NCBI RefSeq assembly: GCF_900105905.1
Contig: NZ_FNSV01000005.1
Span: 3,286,001 to 3,350,000, forward strand
Source: Rhodococcus koreensis
GTDB taxonomy: Bacteria > Actinomycetota > Actinomycetes > Mycobacteriales > Mycobacteriaceae
Direction of reading: 5' to 3'
DNA: 64,000 nucleotides
Part shown: one piece after another, positions 34,183-43,408 of the stretch
Layout of the letters: the number at the start of each line of letters is the position of its first letter
Numbering within the stretch: the stretch's first letter is position 1
Notes under the pieces: generated by a model
The model's database searches: none
Seen by the model: the letters and a program-made list of their open reading frames with translations, nothing else
What the model was told of the DNA's origin: nothing
Translations under genes and position numbers: made by a program

Positions 34183-35296
34183 TCAGCGAGGCGACGAACG
34201 AGGCCTGGTCGGGTCCCGCCTGGTACATGCTGCCGAAGTGACCACCCGAGTACACCCGGTAGTCGAGAGTCGTCCCGGCCGTGCGCATCTCGGAGACGAG
34301 TTTCTCCGTCAGCGGCAGCGGCACCGACGCGTCGGTGACCCCCTGCACGAGCAGCAGCGGACGGTCGTACCCCGTGACCGGGACCTCGAGGTATTCGCGC
34401 AACGCGTCCTGTAGCGCGGGCACGTCGAGCGCCCGCGACAGCATCTGCGCCACCGACACGTTCCCGGTCATGGCCGTGAACTGCCGGAACGGCACCTCGG
34501 GGGCCGCGTCCACGAACTGCTTCCCGACCGGGGTCAGATAGCTGTCGACGTCCAGTTCCGGGTACGCGTCCCGGACCCCGGCGATCAGGTACGACATGTA
34601 CACGGTGAGACCGGCGAGGCCCTGCGGCGGAAACGACGGGCCGCTCCAGTTCGACACCGTCTCGATGTTCGACGGCACCCCGTTCGCGACGGCCCCGCGG
34701 TAGTCGAGTTCCGGCGCGTACGACGTGGCTGCGTGTGCGGCGAACACCGCGGCCTGACCGCCCTGGGACAGTCCGACGGCCATCCACGTGGAGGAGAGGT
34801 CGGCGTCGACCTCCCGTGCGGCGCGCACGGAGTCGATCACGCTGCGGCCTGCGACCTTCCCGTCGAGGTAGGGCGGCACCCCGGGAGTGCCCAGGCCCAC
34901 GTAGTCGGTGGCGGCAACGGCGTAGCCGAGTTGCAGCCAGCTGCTCACGTAGTCCCAGGATTGCGGGTCGACGCCCGTGCCCGAGGGTGCGTCGGCGTCG
35001 GAGTCCCCCACGGTTCCGTGTGCCCACGCGATGACGGGCCATCCCCCGGCGGGCGGCGTCCCGGGCGGCACGAACACCATCCCGGTGCAGGGGGTGATGC
35101 CGTGACGATCGGTGGTCAGGTACGTCATCCGGTACGCACTTCCGGTTCCGCGGAGCCAGAGTTCGGCAGGCAACTCGGACGAGGCGACGACGGTGCCGGG
35201 GCTCGATCCGGCCCGCAGGGGATCCGCACCGACAGTTGGTGCCCACAGCACGCTGACCAGTGCGAGCAACGCCACGATGCGCCACCATCTCCGCAC
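34175..35296 (-). CDS. Secreted lipase/esterase (LIP family), second copy
   Basis: 373 residues with a cleavable signal (WWRIVALLALVSVLWAPTVG, cleavage after VGA). Oxyanion VIAWAHGTVGDSD, nucleophile GLSQGG, Asp in VQGVTDASVP and His in SGGHFG. Same family as the product of 25247-26512, but with a signal peptidase I site instead of a lipobox. Its 3' end overlaps the monooxygenase gene. An extracellular esterase acting on lipids or polyesters is likely. Confidence 0.87.
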   Translation of the reverse strand: MRRWWRIVALLALVSVLWAPTVGADPLRAGSSPGTVVASSELPAELWLRGTGSAYRMTYLTTDRHGITPCTGMVFVPPGTPPAGGWPVIAWAHGTVGDSDADAPSGTGVDPQSWDYVSSWLQLGYAVAATDYVGLGTPGVPPYLDGKVAGRSVIDSVRAAREVDADLSSTWMAVGLSQGGQAAVFAAHAATSYAPELDYRGAVANGVPSNIETVSNWSGPSFPPQGLAGLTVYMSYLIAGVRDAYPELDVDSYLTPVGKQFVDAAPEVPFRQFTAMTGNVSVAQMLSRALDVPALQDALREYLEVPVTGYDRPLLLVQGVTDASVPLPLTEKLVSEMRTAGTTLDYRVYSGGHFGSMYQAGPDQASFVASLIK

Positions 35297-35389
35297 CTCT
35301 CAACGGTAGCTGCGCGGGGGCGGCACAGTACTGTGAATCGTCCACTCGCGGGGAAGCGGGACGCACGAGACCGGGAGAGCAGAAGAGAC

Positions 35390-36883
35390 ATGAGTGACGA
35401 CAGCCCGATCCTGACTCCCGGCGACACTTGCTGGCAGGTTGCCCGCGCCGATCGTCTCGCGTGCATCGTCGACGCGGCGGACTACTTCCGCCACGCCAAG
35501 TCCGCGATGCTGCAGGCGCGCAGGCGGATCATCCTCATCGGCTGGGACTTCGACACGAGGATCGAGTTCGAACCGGACGAGAAGACGCTCGACGGGCCCA
35601 ATCAACTCGGCCGGTTCCTGGCCTGGCTGACGCGCGAACGTCCGGATCTCGACATCTACCTGCTCAAATGGAATATCGGGGCCTTCACCGCGATCGGACG
35701 CGGGATGACCCCGATCTTCGTGGTCAACTGGGTGACGGACCGCCGCCTGCACTTCGAACTCGACGCCGCCCACCCGATCGGTTCGGCGCACCACCAGAAG
35801 ATCGTCGTCATCGACGACGCGCTCGCGTTCTGCGGCGGCATCGACATGACCGTCGACCGGTGGGACACCCCCGAACATCGGGACCGCAACCATTACCGGA
35901 CGCAGCCGAACGGCAAGCGGTACGGGCCGTGGCACGACGCGACGACCGCCGTCGACGGGGACGCGGCGAAGGCCATCGGCGAACTGGCCCGCACCCGGTG
36001 GAAGGCGGCCACGGGGCAGGATCTGGCGGCGGTCGACGAGATCGTGGGACGGACGCCGTGGCCGGAGGGGCTGGAGCCGACGATGCGCGGCGTCGACGTG
36101 GGCGTCGCACGCACGCTGCCGGAGCTGGACGACCGGGACGAGGTCCGGGAGATCGAAGCCCTGTATCTGGCGGCGATCGCCGGCGCCGAGCGGTCGCTGT
36201 ACATCGAGAGTCAGTACCTGGCGTCGCGCACCCTCGCCGAGGCGATCGCCGCGCGACTCCGCGAACCGGACGGGCCGGAGATCGTGCTGGTGCTGCCGCG
36301 CAACGCCGACGGCTGGCTCGAACAGAAGGCGATGGACGGCGCCCGCCGCCGCTTGCTGCACCTGCTCTGGCGGGCCGACACCGGGAACCGGCTCGGCGTC
36401 TACTACCCCGTCACGGCGGGCGGTGAACCGATCTACGTCCACGCCAAGGTGCTGGTGATGGACGACCGTCTCCTGCGGGTGGGTTCGTCGAACCTCAACA
36501 ACCGGTCGATGGGATTCGACTCCGAATGCGATCTCGCGGTCGAGGTCACCGCGGACACGGCGAACGGTGACGAACTGCGGGCGACCATCCTCGGCATTCG
36601 CCGTCAGCTCGTCTGCGAGCACCTCGGTGTCCCGGCCGGGCTGTTCGAGGACACGCTGACCGAGACGTCGTCGCTCCTGGGCACGGTCGAGGCGCTGCGC
36701 GGCGGCGGCCGGACCCTGGAGAAGTTCGAGCCGGACACGGTCGAGGACGAGGACAGCCCGCTGGCCGAGAACGAACTGATGGATCCCGAACGCAAACCGC
36801 CGAGCTTCTGGGAACGGACCAGCCGGGGCCGGTTGCGGCGCAGGGTGATCCGGCGTCAGAAGGCCGCCGGTTCGGTGCGGTAG
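35390..36883 (+). CDS. Phospholipase D family protein with two HKD motifs
   Basis: 497 residues. First HKD is SAHHQKIVVIDDALAFCGG (about residue 130), second is YVHAKVLVMDDRLLRVGSSN (about 350), each giving a His and Lys of the catalytic pair. The pattern with WNIGAFTAIGRG and IESQYLASRTLAEAI is that of bacterial PLDs that hydrolyse or transfer phosphatidyl groups. No signal peptide is visible, so it may act at the inner membrane. ATG 35390 is preceded by a weak GGGAGAGCAGAAGAG. The 3' end overlaps the convergent hemerythrin gene by 28 bp. Confidence 0.9.
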   Translation: MSDDSPILTPGDTCWQVARADRLACIVDAADYFRHAKSAMLQARRRIILIGWDFDTRIEFEPDEKTLDGPNQLGRFLAWLTRERPDLDIYLLKWNIGAFTAIGRGMTPIFVVNWVTDRRLHFELDAAHPIGSAHHQKIVVIDDALAFCGGIDMTVDRWDTPEHRDRNHYRTQPNGKRYGPWHDATTAVDGDAAKAIGELARTRWKAATGQDLAAVDEIVGRTPWPEGLEPTMRGVDVGVARTLPELDDRDEVREIEALYLAAIAGAERSLYIESQYLASRTLAEAIAARLREPDGPEIVLVLPRNADGWLEQKAMDGARRRLLHLLWRADTGNRLGVYYPVTAGGEPIYVHAKVLVMDDRLLRVGSSNLNNRSMGFDSECDLAVEVTADTANGDELRATILGIRRQLVCEHLGVPAGLFEDTLTETSSLLGTVEALRGGGRTLEKFEPDTVEDEDSPLAENELMDPERKPPSFWERTSRGRLRRRVIRRQKAAGSVR

Positions 36884-37530
36884 ATGCGCCGGTAGTCCTT
36901 GCGGAACGCCCGCCGCCCCAGGATCGACCATGCCATCCTGGCCGCGAAAGGCATCTCCGACAGGAACATTCGACGCTCCTCGGGTGTCGCCCCCTGAAGG
37001 ATGAAACCGAGGAACACCAGCAGCCGGTCCTTGGGGATCGACGCGCGGCCGCGGTCACCCATCTCCTGCCACTCGGCGAGCGTCATGAACTGCTCCGCCA
37101 ACGGGAGGATGTGCCGCTCCTCCTCGTCCAGGTGCTCGCCCAGCGCCGCGGACAGCGCGGTCAGCGTCTTCGCCAGCGGTTCGCCGTCCACCGCATCCAC
37201 CGTGAACGCGGCGCCCTGCGACTGCGCCAGCGACAGCAGTTCGGAGATGCGTTCGTGCTGCTCCTCCATCCGCAGTACCAGCGCCGCGTCGGTGGGCGCG
37301 CGGTCGAGCAGTCTCGGCCACAGCAGGTCGTCCTCACTCGAATGATGGTGGTGGAGGGCGGTGGCGAGTTCCTCGAAGAACGCCACCACCTCCCCGGCCC
37401 GGGCGGCGTCGCCGGCGGGAACCCGGCGGACGAGCGCGGGCAGCGCGGCGAACTGGCGGCGGAAGCAGTTGTGGACCACCACCATCTCGCGGGTGTCGGG
37501 GCGGGTCGTGTGAGCAGTCGGAGTTGTCAT
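36856..37530 (-). CDS. Hemerythrin HHE-domain protein
   Basis: 224 residues. An HHE four-helix core uses HNCFRRQF, ATALHHHHSSEDDLLWP, MEEQHERISELL and LGEHLDEEERHILPL to bind a di-iron centre; a C-terminal region (LGFILQGATPEERRMFLSEM) is shared by actinobacterial members. It may sense oxygen or NO, or handle iron or nitrosative stress. The SARP regulator gene diverges from it 66 bp upstream. Confidence 0.85.
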   Translation of the reverse strand: MTTPTAHTTRPDTREMVVVHNCFRRQFAALPALVRRVPAGDAARAGEVVAFFEELATALHHHHSSEDDLLWPRLLDRAPTDAALVLRMEEQHERISELLSLAQSQGAAFTVDAVDGEPLAKTLTALSAALGEHLDEEERHILPLAEQFMTLAEWQEMGDRGRASIPKDRLLVFLGFILQGATPEERRMFLSEMPFAARMAWSILGRRAFRKDYRRIYRTEPAAF

Positions 37531-37553
37531 GCGATCAAGGGTCGGTTCGGCGT

Positions 37554-37594
37554 CTTGGAGAGCACTTGGAAGCCACTAGTGCTTACGCTTGGCA
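37554..37594 (+). promoter_or_regulatory. CTTGG repeats, probable SARP binding site upstream of regulator
   Basis: CTTGGAG (37554-37560) and CTTGGAA (37565-37571) lie 11 bp apart, the classic spacing of SARP heptamers; CTTGGCA at 37588-37594 is a third unit 23 bp on. A CACTAGTG palindrome (37574-37581) lies between. Directly ahead of the regulator ATG, it fits autoregulation. Confidence 0.6.
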
Positions 37595-37596
37595 CG

Positions 37597-40500
37597 ATGG
37601 TGCGGATTCGAGTACTCGGGACGCTCGAGGCGGAGGACGAATCGGGGGCAGTCGACCTCGGCGGCCCCCGCCAGCGGGCCGTGCTCGCCCTGCTGCTCGT
37701 CGCGCGCGGCGAGGTGGTTCCGGTGGATCGGCTCGTCGACGACCTCTGGCACGGCGCTCCCCCGGCGCGGGCCGTCGGTGCACTTCAGGCATACATTTCC
37801 AATCTGCGGCGGGCGCTGGAGCCGCGCCGCGCGCCGCGGGCGGACTCGACCGTCCTGGTGAGCCGAGCCCCCGGTTATGCGCTCACCCTGCCCTCGTCCG
37901 CGGTCGACGCGTGGGAGTTCGAGAGCCTGGTCCGCTCCGCCGCGGGCACCGGGCGGGCCGACCTGGAGTGGGCGCTGGGCCTGTGGCGGGGGCCGGCGTT
38001 CGCCGAGGTAGCCGGTGAGCACTGGGCGCTCGCCGAGATCGCCCGGCTCGAGGAACTGCGGGTGGTGGCGCGCGAACGGGTGGTGGCCGCCGCCGTCGCG
38101 TCCGGCGACGCCGCGGGCGCGGTACTCGACGCGCAGTCCCTCACCCGGGACCATCCGCTCCGGGAAGAGGGGTGGCGGTTGCTCGCCCTGGCGTTGCACC
38201 GCAGCGGGCGTCAGGCCGACGCCCTGGCCGCGTTGCGGGAGGCCCGCGGCAGGCTGGTGAGCGAACTGGGCCTCGACCCCGGTCCCGGTCTGACGGAACT
38301 CGAACGCCGGATCCTCACGGGCACCGTCCCGTCTGCACCGGCACCCGCCGCGGTGCCCCTCGACACCGCCCCGGCCCCGTGGTTCCTCGGCCGCGCCGCG
38401 GAATTGGCGACCCTGACCGACCTGATGAGCGATCCCGGTACCCCCGTGGTCCTCCTCGGCGGCGACGCCGGATCGGGGAAGTCGTCCCTGCTGCGCCGGT
38501 TCCGTCGCACCCTGCACGCCGCCGGGTGGCAGGTGGCGGTGGGCCGCTGCCCCGAGGTGGACGGCGCCCCGCCCGCCTGGGCGTGGGTGGAAATCCTGCG
38601 GGCACTGCACGAGACGGTCGACCCCGGTGCCGAGGCGGACGCGCTGGCGCCCCTGCTCGCCGACGACCGTTCGCACGCGGCGCGGCCGGACGACCCGAGC
38701 GGACGGTTCCTGCTGCACCGTGCCGTCGCCGACTACCTCGGGACCGTCCGCGATCACGGCCCGCTCGCCGTCGTCCTCGACGACGTCCACCGCGCCGACG
38801 AGGACACCCTGTCGATCCTCGTGCGGCTCGCCCAGCAGCGGTCGCCGATCCTGCTGATCCTCGCGTTCCGCCCGGACGAGGTCGACGCGAACCTGGAGAA
38901 CTGCTTCGCCGACCTCGCGTCGCTGCAACCCACGCGCATCCGCCTCGGCGGACTCGGACCCGAGGAGTCGGCGGAGCTGATCCGGCACGTGTCGGGCCGC
39001 GACCCCGACCCCGATATCCTCCGCGCGCTCGCCGACCGGACCGGCGGAAACCCGTTCTACCTGCAGGAAAGCGCCCGGCTCCTGGACAGTGAAGGCGAAC
39101 TGGTGGCCACGTCGGAGGTGCCCGAGGGGGTCCGGGACGTTCTCCGCAGGCGGATCGCCCGCCTCCCCGAACTGACCGTGTCCGTCCTGCGACTGGCCGC
39201 GGTGGTGGGCCGCGAATCCGACGTCGACGTCCTCACCCGGGCCGCCGAAGTCGGCGAGGACGCCGTGTTCGACGCACTCGAATCGGGCGTGATCGCCGGA
39301 CTGCTCGGCGAGCCGCGCGCCGGGACCGTCCGCTTCACACACGCCCTCGTCCGCGACACGCTCTACTCCGACCTCACCCGCCTGCGCAGGAGCCGCTGGC
39401 ACGCCCGGGTCGGGTCCGCACTCGAGGAGTTGCGACCGCACGACGTCGCGGCGCTCGCGCACCATTTCACCGAGGCGCTGTCCGCCGCGACCGCACGGCA
39501 GGCCCTCGACCACAATGTCGCGGCCGCGGCGCAGGCGGCCGACCGCTACGCCCACGACGCCGAGATCGGCTTCCTGAACGACGCCCTCCGCGCGGCCGAC
39601 CGGTTGCCGCCCGACGCCGCCGCGTCCGTGGACGAGCGCGTCGACATCCTCACCGAGCTCAGCCGCACCCAACTCGCCGCCGGCATCGGACTGGACGGGG
39701 CCCGTTCGCGGAAGCGGGCCCTCGAGCTCGCCCGGGACGCGGGCCGCACCGATCTGGCGATCCGGGTGCTCGCGTTCGTCGACACCCCGACGCCGTGGAT
39801 CAACCGGCGCTACGGCGAAGTGGACACGGCCGTCGTGGACCTGATCGAGGCCCTGCTGCGGGACGAGGAACCGGAGCCGGCGGTGCGGTGCCGGCTGCTG
39901 GTCACGCTGGTCCACGAGATCGGGGCGGAGGATCACGAGCGCACCGGGTCCGCGGTCCGGGAGGCCGAGGTCCTCGCCCGCGACCTGGACGATCCGGTGC
40001 TGCTCGGGCTGGTGCTCTGCGCCGTCCACGCCGGCACCGGCTCGCCGACCAGCACACTCGGCGACCAGGTCATCGGCGACGAACTGCTCCGGATCGGCGA
40101 CCGGACGCAGCTACCGGTGTTCACCATGCTCGGCCATCACCTGCTGGCCGAGATCGCGTCCGGCAACGGTGACATCCCGGCGATCGAACATCACATGGGC
40201 CTGCAGTCGGCACTGGCGGACCGGTACCGGTTCCAGCAGGCGCAGGCGACCCGCCAGATGAACCGCGGGATGGTCGCGCACCTCACCGGCGACCTGGCCG
40301 CGGCGGAACGCCACTACGAGCGGGGCCACGAGTTGATGGTCCGGGCCGGACTCGACGCGGACAGCGTCTTCGCCCTCGCGGTGTTCACGCTGCGGCTCAC
40401 CGAGGGCCGGGCCGGCGAATTCGAGGCCGTGATCGCGACGGTCGACAGTGCAGCGACGGACGTGCTCGCCGATCTGCACGCCCTCGCCCTTCTCGGCAAC

Positions 40501-40875
40501 GGCAAACCGGAGCAGGCGCGTCAGGTCAGGCGCCACCTCCGCCCCGTCCGCCGCGACTTCTTCCATTCCCTCATGATGTCGCTGCGCGGCGTCGTCGTCG
40601 CCGGGCTTGGCGAGCGGGACGAGGCGGCGGCGGTGCACGCGGAACTGAGCCCCTACAGCGGCCAGATCGGGGGCGGCGACACTGCGGCGTTCGCGGTCGG
40701 GCCCGTCGATACCATCCTCGGCGACCTCGAGATGCTCCTCGGCAGGACCGGGGCGGCACGCACGCACTACGCCGCGGCGCTCGCACTGGCCGAACGCTGC
40801 GGCTGCCCGGCCTGGATCGACGCCGCCCGCACCCGGGTGACCACCCAGCCAAGCGAGTTCCAAGTGGGTCACTAG
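37597..40875 (+). CDS. SARP/AfsR-type BTAD transcriptional regulator with ATPase
   Basis: 1092 residues. N-terminal OmpR-like winged helix (RIRVLGTLEAEDESG, GPRQRAVLALLLVARGEVVP, LQAYISNLRRALEP), then a BTAD domain (AWEFESLVRSAAG onward to about 260), an AAA/STAND ATPase with Walker A LLGGDAGSGKSSLLRRF and Walker B VVLDDVHRADED, and a helical repeat region to the C-terminus. Such regulators activate secondary-metabolite or transport genes by binding 11-bp-spaced repeats. Matching CTTGG repeats lie ahead of this gene and, in the opposite orientation, inside its 3' end before the MMPL gene. Confidence 0.88.
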   Translation: MVRIRVLGTLEAEDESGAVDLGGPRQRAVLALLLVARGEVVPVDRLVDDLWHGAPPARAVGALQAYISNLRRALEPRRAPRADSTVLVSRAPGYALTLPSSAVDAWEFESLVRSAAGTGRADLEWALGLWRGPAFAEVAGEHWALAEIARLEELRVVARERVVAAAVASGDAAGAVLDAQSLTRDHPLREEGWRLLALALHRSGRQADALAALREARGRLVSELGLDPGPGLTELERRILTGTVPSAPAPAAVPLDTAPAPWFLGRAAELATLTDLMSDPGTPVVLLGGDAGSGKSSLLRRFRRTLHAAGWQVAVGRCPEVDGAPPAWAWVEILRALHETVDPGAEADALAPLLADDRSHAARPDDPSGRFLLHRAVADYLGTVRDHGPLAVVLDDVHRADEDTLSILVRLAQQRSPILLILAFRPDEVDANLENCFADLASLQPTRIRLGGLGPEESAELIRHVSGRDPDPDILRALADRTGGNPFYLQESARLLDSEGELVATSEVPEGVRDVLRRRIARLPELTVSVLRLAAVVGRESDVDVLTRAAEVGEDAVFDALESGVIAGLLGEPRAGTVRFTHALVRDTLYSDLTRLRRSRWHARVGSALEELRPHDVAALAHHFTEALSAATARQALDHNVAAAAQAADRYAHDAEIGFLNDALRAADRLPPDAAASVDERVDILTELSRTQLAAGIGLDGARSRKRALELARDAGRTDLAIRVLAFVDTPTPWINRRYGEVDTAVVDLIEALLRDEEPEPAVRCRLLVTLVHEIGAEDHERTGSAVREAEVLARDLDDPVLLGLVLCAVHAGTGSPTSTLGDQVIGDELLRIGDRTQLPVFTMLGHHLLAEIASGNGDIPAIEHHMGLQSALADRYRFQQAQATRQMNRGMVAHLTGDLAAAERHYERGHELMVRAGLDADSVFALAVFTLRLTEGRAGEFEAVIATVDSAATDVLADLHALALLGNGKPEQARQVRRHLRPVRRDFFHSLMMSLRGVVVAGLGERDEAAAVHAELSPYSGQIGGGDTAAFAVGPVDTILGDLEMLLGRTGAARTHYAAALALAERCGCPAWIDAARTRVTTQPSEFQVGH
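40849..40864 (-). promoter_or_regulatory. Second CTTGG repeat pair, upstream of MMPL transporter
   Basis: On the minus strand CTTGGAA and CTTGG are 11 bp apart (CCAAG at 40849-40853 and 40860-40864 on the plus strand), within the last codons of the SARP gene and about 70 bp upstream of the MMPL start. Same unit and same period as the site ahead of the SARP gene, followed by CACTAG as in that site. Confidence 0.5.
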
Positions 40876-40932
40876 CGGCCGGGCGCACAGTCGGAGGTGA
40901 CCGAACCATCCGGCTTTCCTGGAGGCTTCCCC

Positions 40933-43050
40933 ATGAGTTCCCTGCTCGCCCGCGTCGGCGCGGCCGCCGCGACCCGTCCCTGGCGGGTGATCGCCGCGTG
41001 GCTGACGCTGCTCGTCCTGGTGTTCGCCGCCGCGTCCGCGTTCGGCGGTACCAACCACGACGACTACAACGTGCCCGGTCTGCCGTCGCAGGAGGGGACG
41101 AATCTGCTGAGCGAACGGTTCCCGGAGATGTCGGGGGCGGACGCCCGGGTGGTCGTGCACTCCGACACGGGCCCGCTCGCCCCCGAGGTCCTCACCGATC
41201 TCGGCAGCAGGCTGGCGGACGTGAACGGGGTGAGTGCCGTGTCGCCGCCCCGCCTGTCCCAGGATTCCGACACGGCGGTGATCAGCCTCAACTACCGCAT
41301 CCCGGTCACGGACTTCCAGGGCAGCGAGGGCGTCGACGCACTCGAGGCCGCGGTCGCCGGCACCCGGACGCAGGGACTGGAGGTGGAACTGGGCGGGCAG
41401 GTGCCCGAGAACATCTCCAAGCCGTCGGGCACCGCCGAGGCGGTGGGCATGATCCTGGCGCTGATCATCCTGGTGTTCGCGTTCGGTTCCGTGGTGGCCG
41501 CGGGACTGCCCCTGGCCGTCGCGCTCGTCGGGGTGGGCATCGGGTCCGGCCTCATCACGATCATGGCCGGATTCACCGGCATCAGCACCATCGCACCGAC
41601 CATCGCGACGATGGTCGGCATCGGCGTCGGAATCGACTACGCGCTGCTGCTCGTCACCCGGTACACCGAGGGCCTGCGGTCCGGGATGCCGGTCCGAGAC
41701 GCCGTCGCGGCCGCCAACTCCACGGCCGGGACGTCGGTGATCTTCGCCGGGACCACGGTCCTCGTCTCCCTGTTCGGGTTGCGGCTGTCCGGGCTGCCGA
41801 TGTACGCGTCGTTCGGCTACGCCACGTTCGCGATGGTCGGCATCGTCATGCTCACCTCCGTCACGCTGGTGCCCGCACTGTGCGGGCTGGCGGGCACGCG
41901 GGTGCTCGGCACACGGTCCCGTGCCCGGGCCGAACGTCGCACGACGTCGCCGCTGACCGAACGGTGGGCGATCCGGGTGAGCCGCCGCCCGTGGCTGTGG
42001 GCGCTGACGGCGCTCGGCGTGCTGCTGCTCCTGGCCGCGCCGGTGCTGGGCATGCGTACGTGGCCGCAGGACGCGGGCAGCGCACCGGCCGCCAACACGA
42101 TCCGTCAGGCCTACGACCTGATCGACTCCGAGTTCGGGCCCGGCGCCAACGGGCCGCTGATGGTGGCGGTCGACCTGAACAAGGTTCCGGCAGCCGAGCT
42201 TCCGTCGATCGTGCGTGACCTCGCGGCCGAACCCGGGGTGGCGTCCGTGACGCCCGTCCTGATGAACGCCGATTCGACGGCCGCACTCGTCTCGGTGCAG
42301 CCGACCACCGGTCCCAGCGATCCCCGCAGCACCGAACTGCTCGATAGGATCCGGTCCGACGCCGCCGACGGCGTCCAGGTCACCGGACTCACCGCCGTGT
42401 TCGCCGACATCTCGGCCCGCCTCGCCGAACGGCTGTGGCTGGTGATCGCGTTCGTCGTCGCCCTGTCGGTGGTGCTGCTCACGTTCGTGTTCCGCGCGCC
42501 GGTGGTCGCGGTGAAGGCGGCCGCCATGAACCTGCTGTCGGTGGCCGCGGCCTATGGCGTCATGGTGATGGTGTTCCAATGGGGTTGGGGTGCACAGCTG
42601 CTCGGGCTCCCCCATGCGCTTCCGGTGTCGAGTTGGGTGCCGATCCTCATGTTCACCATCCTGTTCGGACTGTCGATGGACTACGAGGTGTTCCTGCTCT
42701 CCCGGGTCCGTGAACGCTGGCTCGCCACGGGCGACTCGCACCGCAGCGTCGTCGAGGGACTGGCGTCGACGGGCCGGGTCATCACGAGCGCGGCGGCGAT
42801 CATGGTCGCGGTGTTCGCCGGGTTCGCGCTCGACGGCGACGTCACCGTGAAGATGATGGGCGTCGGTCTCGCGACCGCGGTCCTCATCGACGCGACGATC
42901 GTGCGGATGGTGCTGGTGCCCGCGACCATGTACCTGCTGGGTGACGCCAACTGGTGGCGGCCGGGCGGACGCCGCGCGGCGGCAGCCGGCGGGGACGGGA
43001 GCGGGGCGGCTACGCCCGCAGGCGCTCCACTTCCGCTTCGAGCGCGATGA
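40933..43050 (+). CDS. MMPL/RND-family transporter
   Basis: 705 residues, two halves each with a large external domain and membrane bundle, including GIGVGIDYALLLVTRYTEGL and GLSMDYEVFLLSRVRERWL, where the Asp/Tyr pairs relay protons. MMPL proteins export lipids or drugs. ATG 40933 follows GGAGG by 7 nt; the frame from 40897 lacks such a site. It lies just after the SARP regulator with a candidate SARP site ahead of it, so it is a probable target; the substrate could be a lipid or secondary metabolite. The 3' end overlaps the convergent S74 gene by 41 bp. Confidence 0.9.
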   Translation: MSSLLARVGAAAATRPWRVIAAWLTLLVLVFAAASAFGGTNHDDYNVPGLPSQEGTNLLSERFPEMSGADARVVVHSDTGPLAPEVLTDLGSRLADVNGVSAVSPPRLSQDSDTAVISLNYRIPVTDFQGSEGVDALEAAVAGTRTQGLEVELGGQVPENISKPSGTAEAVGMILALIILVFAFGSVVAAGLPLAVALVGVGIGSGLITIMAGFTGISTIAPTIATMVGIGVGIDYALLLVTRYTEGLRSGMPVRDAVAAANSTAGTSVIFAGTTVLVSLFGLRLSGLPMYASFGYATFAMVGIVMLTSVTLVPALCGLAGTRVLGTRSRARAERRTTSPLTERWAIRVSRRPWLWALTALGVLLLLAAPVLGMRTWPQDAGSAPAANTIRQAYDLIDSEFGPGANGPLMVAVDLNKVPAAELPSIVRDLAAEPGVASVTPVLMNADSTAALVSVQPTTGPSDPRSTELLDRIRSDAADGVQVTGLTAVFADISARLAERLWLVIAFVVALSVVLLTFVFRAPVVAVKAAAMNLLSVAAAYGVMVMVFQWGWGAQLLGLPHALPVSSWVPILMFTILFGLSMDYEVFLLSRVRERWLATGDSHRSVVEGLASTGRVITSAAAIMVAVFAGFALDGDVTVKMMGVGLATAVLIDATIVRMVLVPATMYLLGDANWWRPGGRRAAAAGGDGSGAATPAGAPLPLRAR

Positions 43051-43408
43051 CCCGCCGGTACAGGGCCTGGATGCTCGCCATGCACACCCCGTTCGCGTCG
43101 ACCATGGCGATGCGACGGTCGTTGGAACCGAGCCCGAACGCGGTGGCGAAATCCTGCGCCATCGGGCCCAGGTGCCGCACCGACTCGTGATCGAAACCGT
43201 AGGTCCAGACGCTGACCGGCATCTCGGCGAGGCGGTCGAGCACCTCGCTCGCACTGGCAGGCGGCGCCTGGACGGCAACCCCGCGCTTGCGGGTCAGAAC
43301 GGAGTGAAACCACGCCAACGGGTGGCGGGTACGGGCCGCTGTTCGCGCCCGCACCCGCCCCCGACTGGTGTCGACCCACACGGAGTCAGTCCGGGAGTTC
43401 GCCGACAT
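43010..43408 (-). CDS. Small protein with S74 intramolecular-chaperone-like domain
   Basis: About 132 residues. The C-terminal half resembles the peptidase S74 chaperone domain that ends phage tail fibres: SVWTYGFDHESVRHLGPMAQ, DFATAFGLGSNDRRIAMVDA, NGVCMASIQALYRRVIALEA and a coiled-coil tail. The Ser-Asp motif at the domain front, needed for autocleavage, is not evident, and the N-terminal part is basic and low complexity. ATG 43408 overlaps the 3' end of the 42-residue peptide gene, suggesting coupling. No phage genes are nearby, so it is a domesticated or actinobacterial-type S74 protein; its role is unknown. Confidence 0.65.
   Translation of the reverse strand: MSANSRTDSVWVDTSRGRVRARTAARTRHPLAWFHSVLTRKRGVAVQAPPASASEVLDRLAEMPVSVWTYGFDHESVRHLGPMAQDFATAFGLGSNDRRIAMVDANGVCMASIQALYRRVIALEAEVERLRA

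Noticed and set aside
37597-43050. A biosynthetic gene cluster around the SARP regulator
   Set aside because: No polyketide, peptide or terpene synthase, or tailoring gene lies beside the regulator and transporter in this window.
40111-43278. A 1055-codon open frame on the minus strand across the SARP and MMPL genes
   Set aside because: It is antisense to two genes with clear motifs, its composition is low-complexity Arg/Gly/His, and it arises from third-position GC bias.
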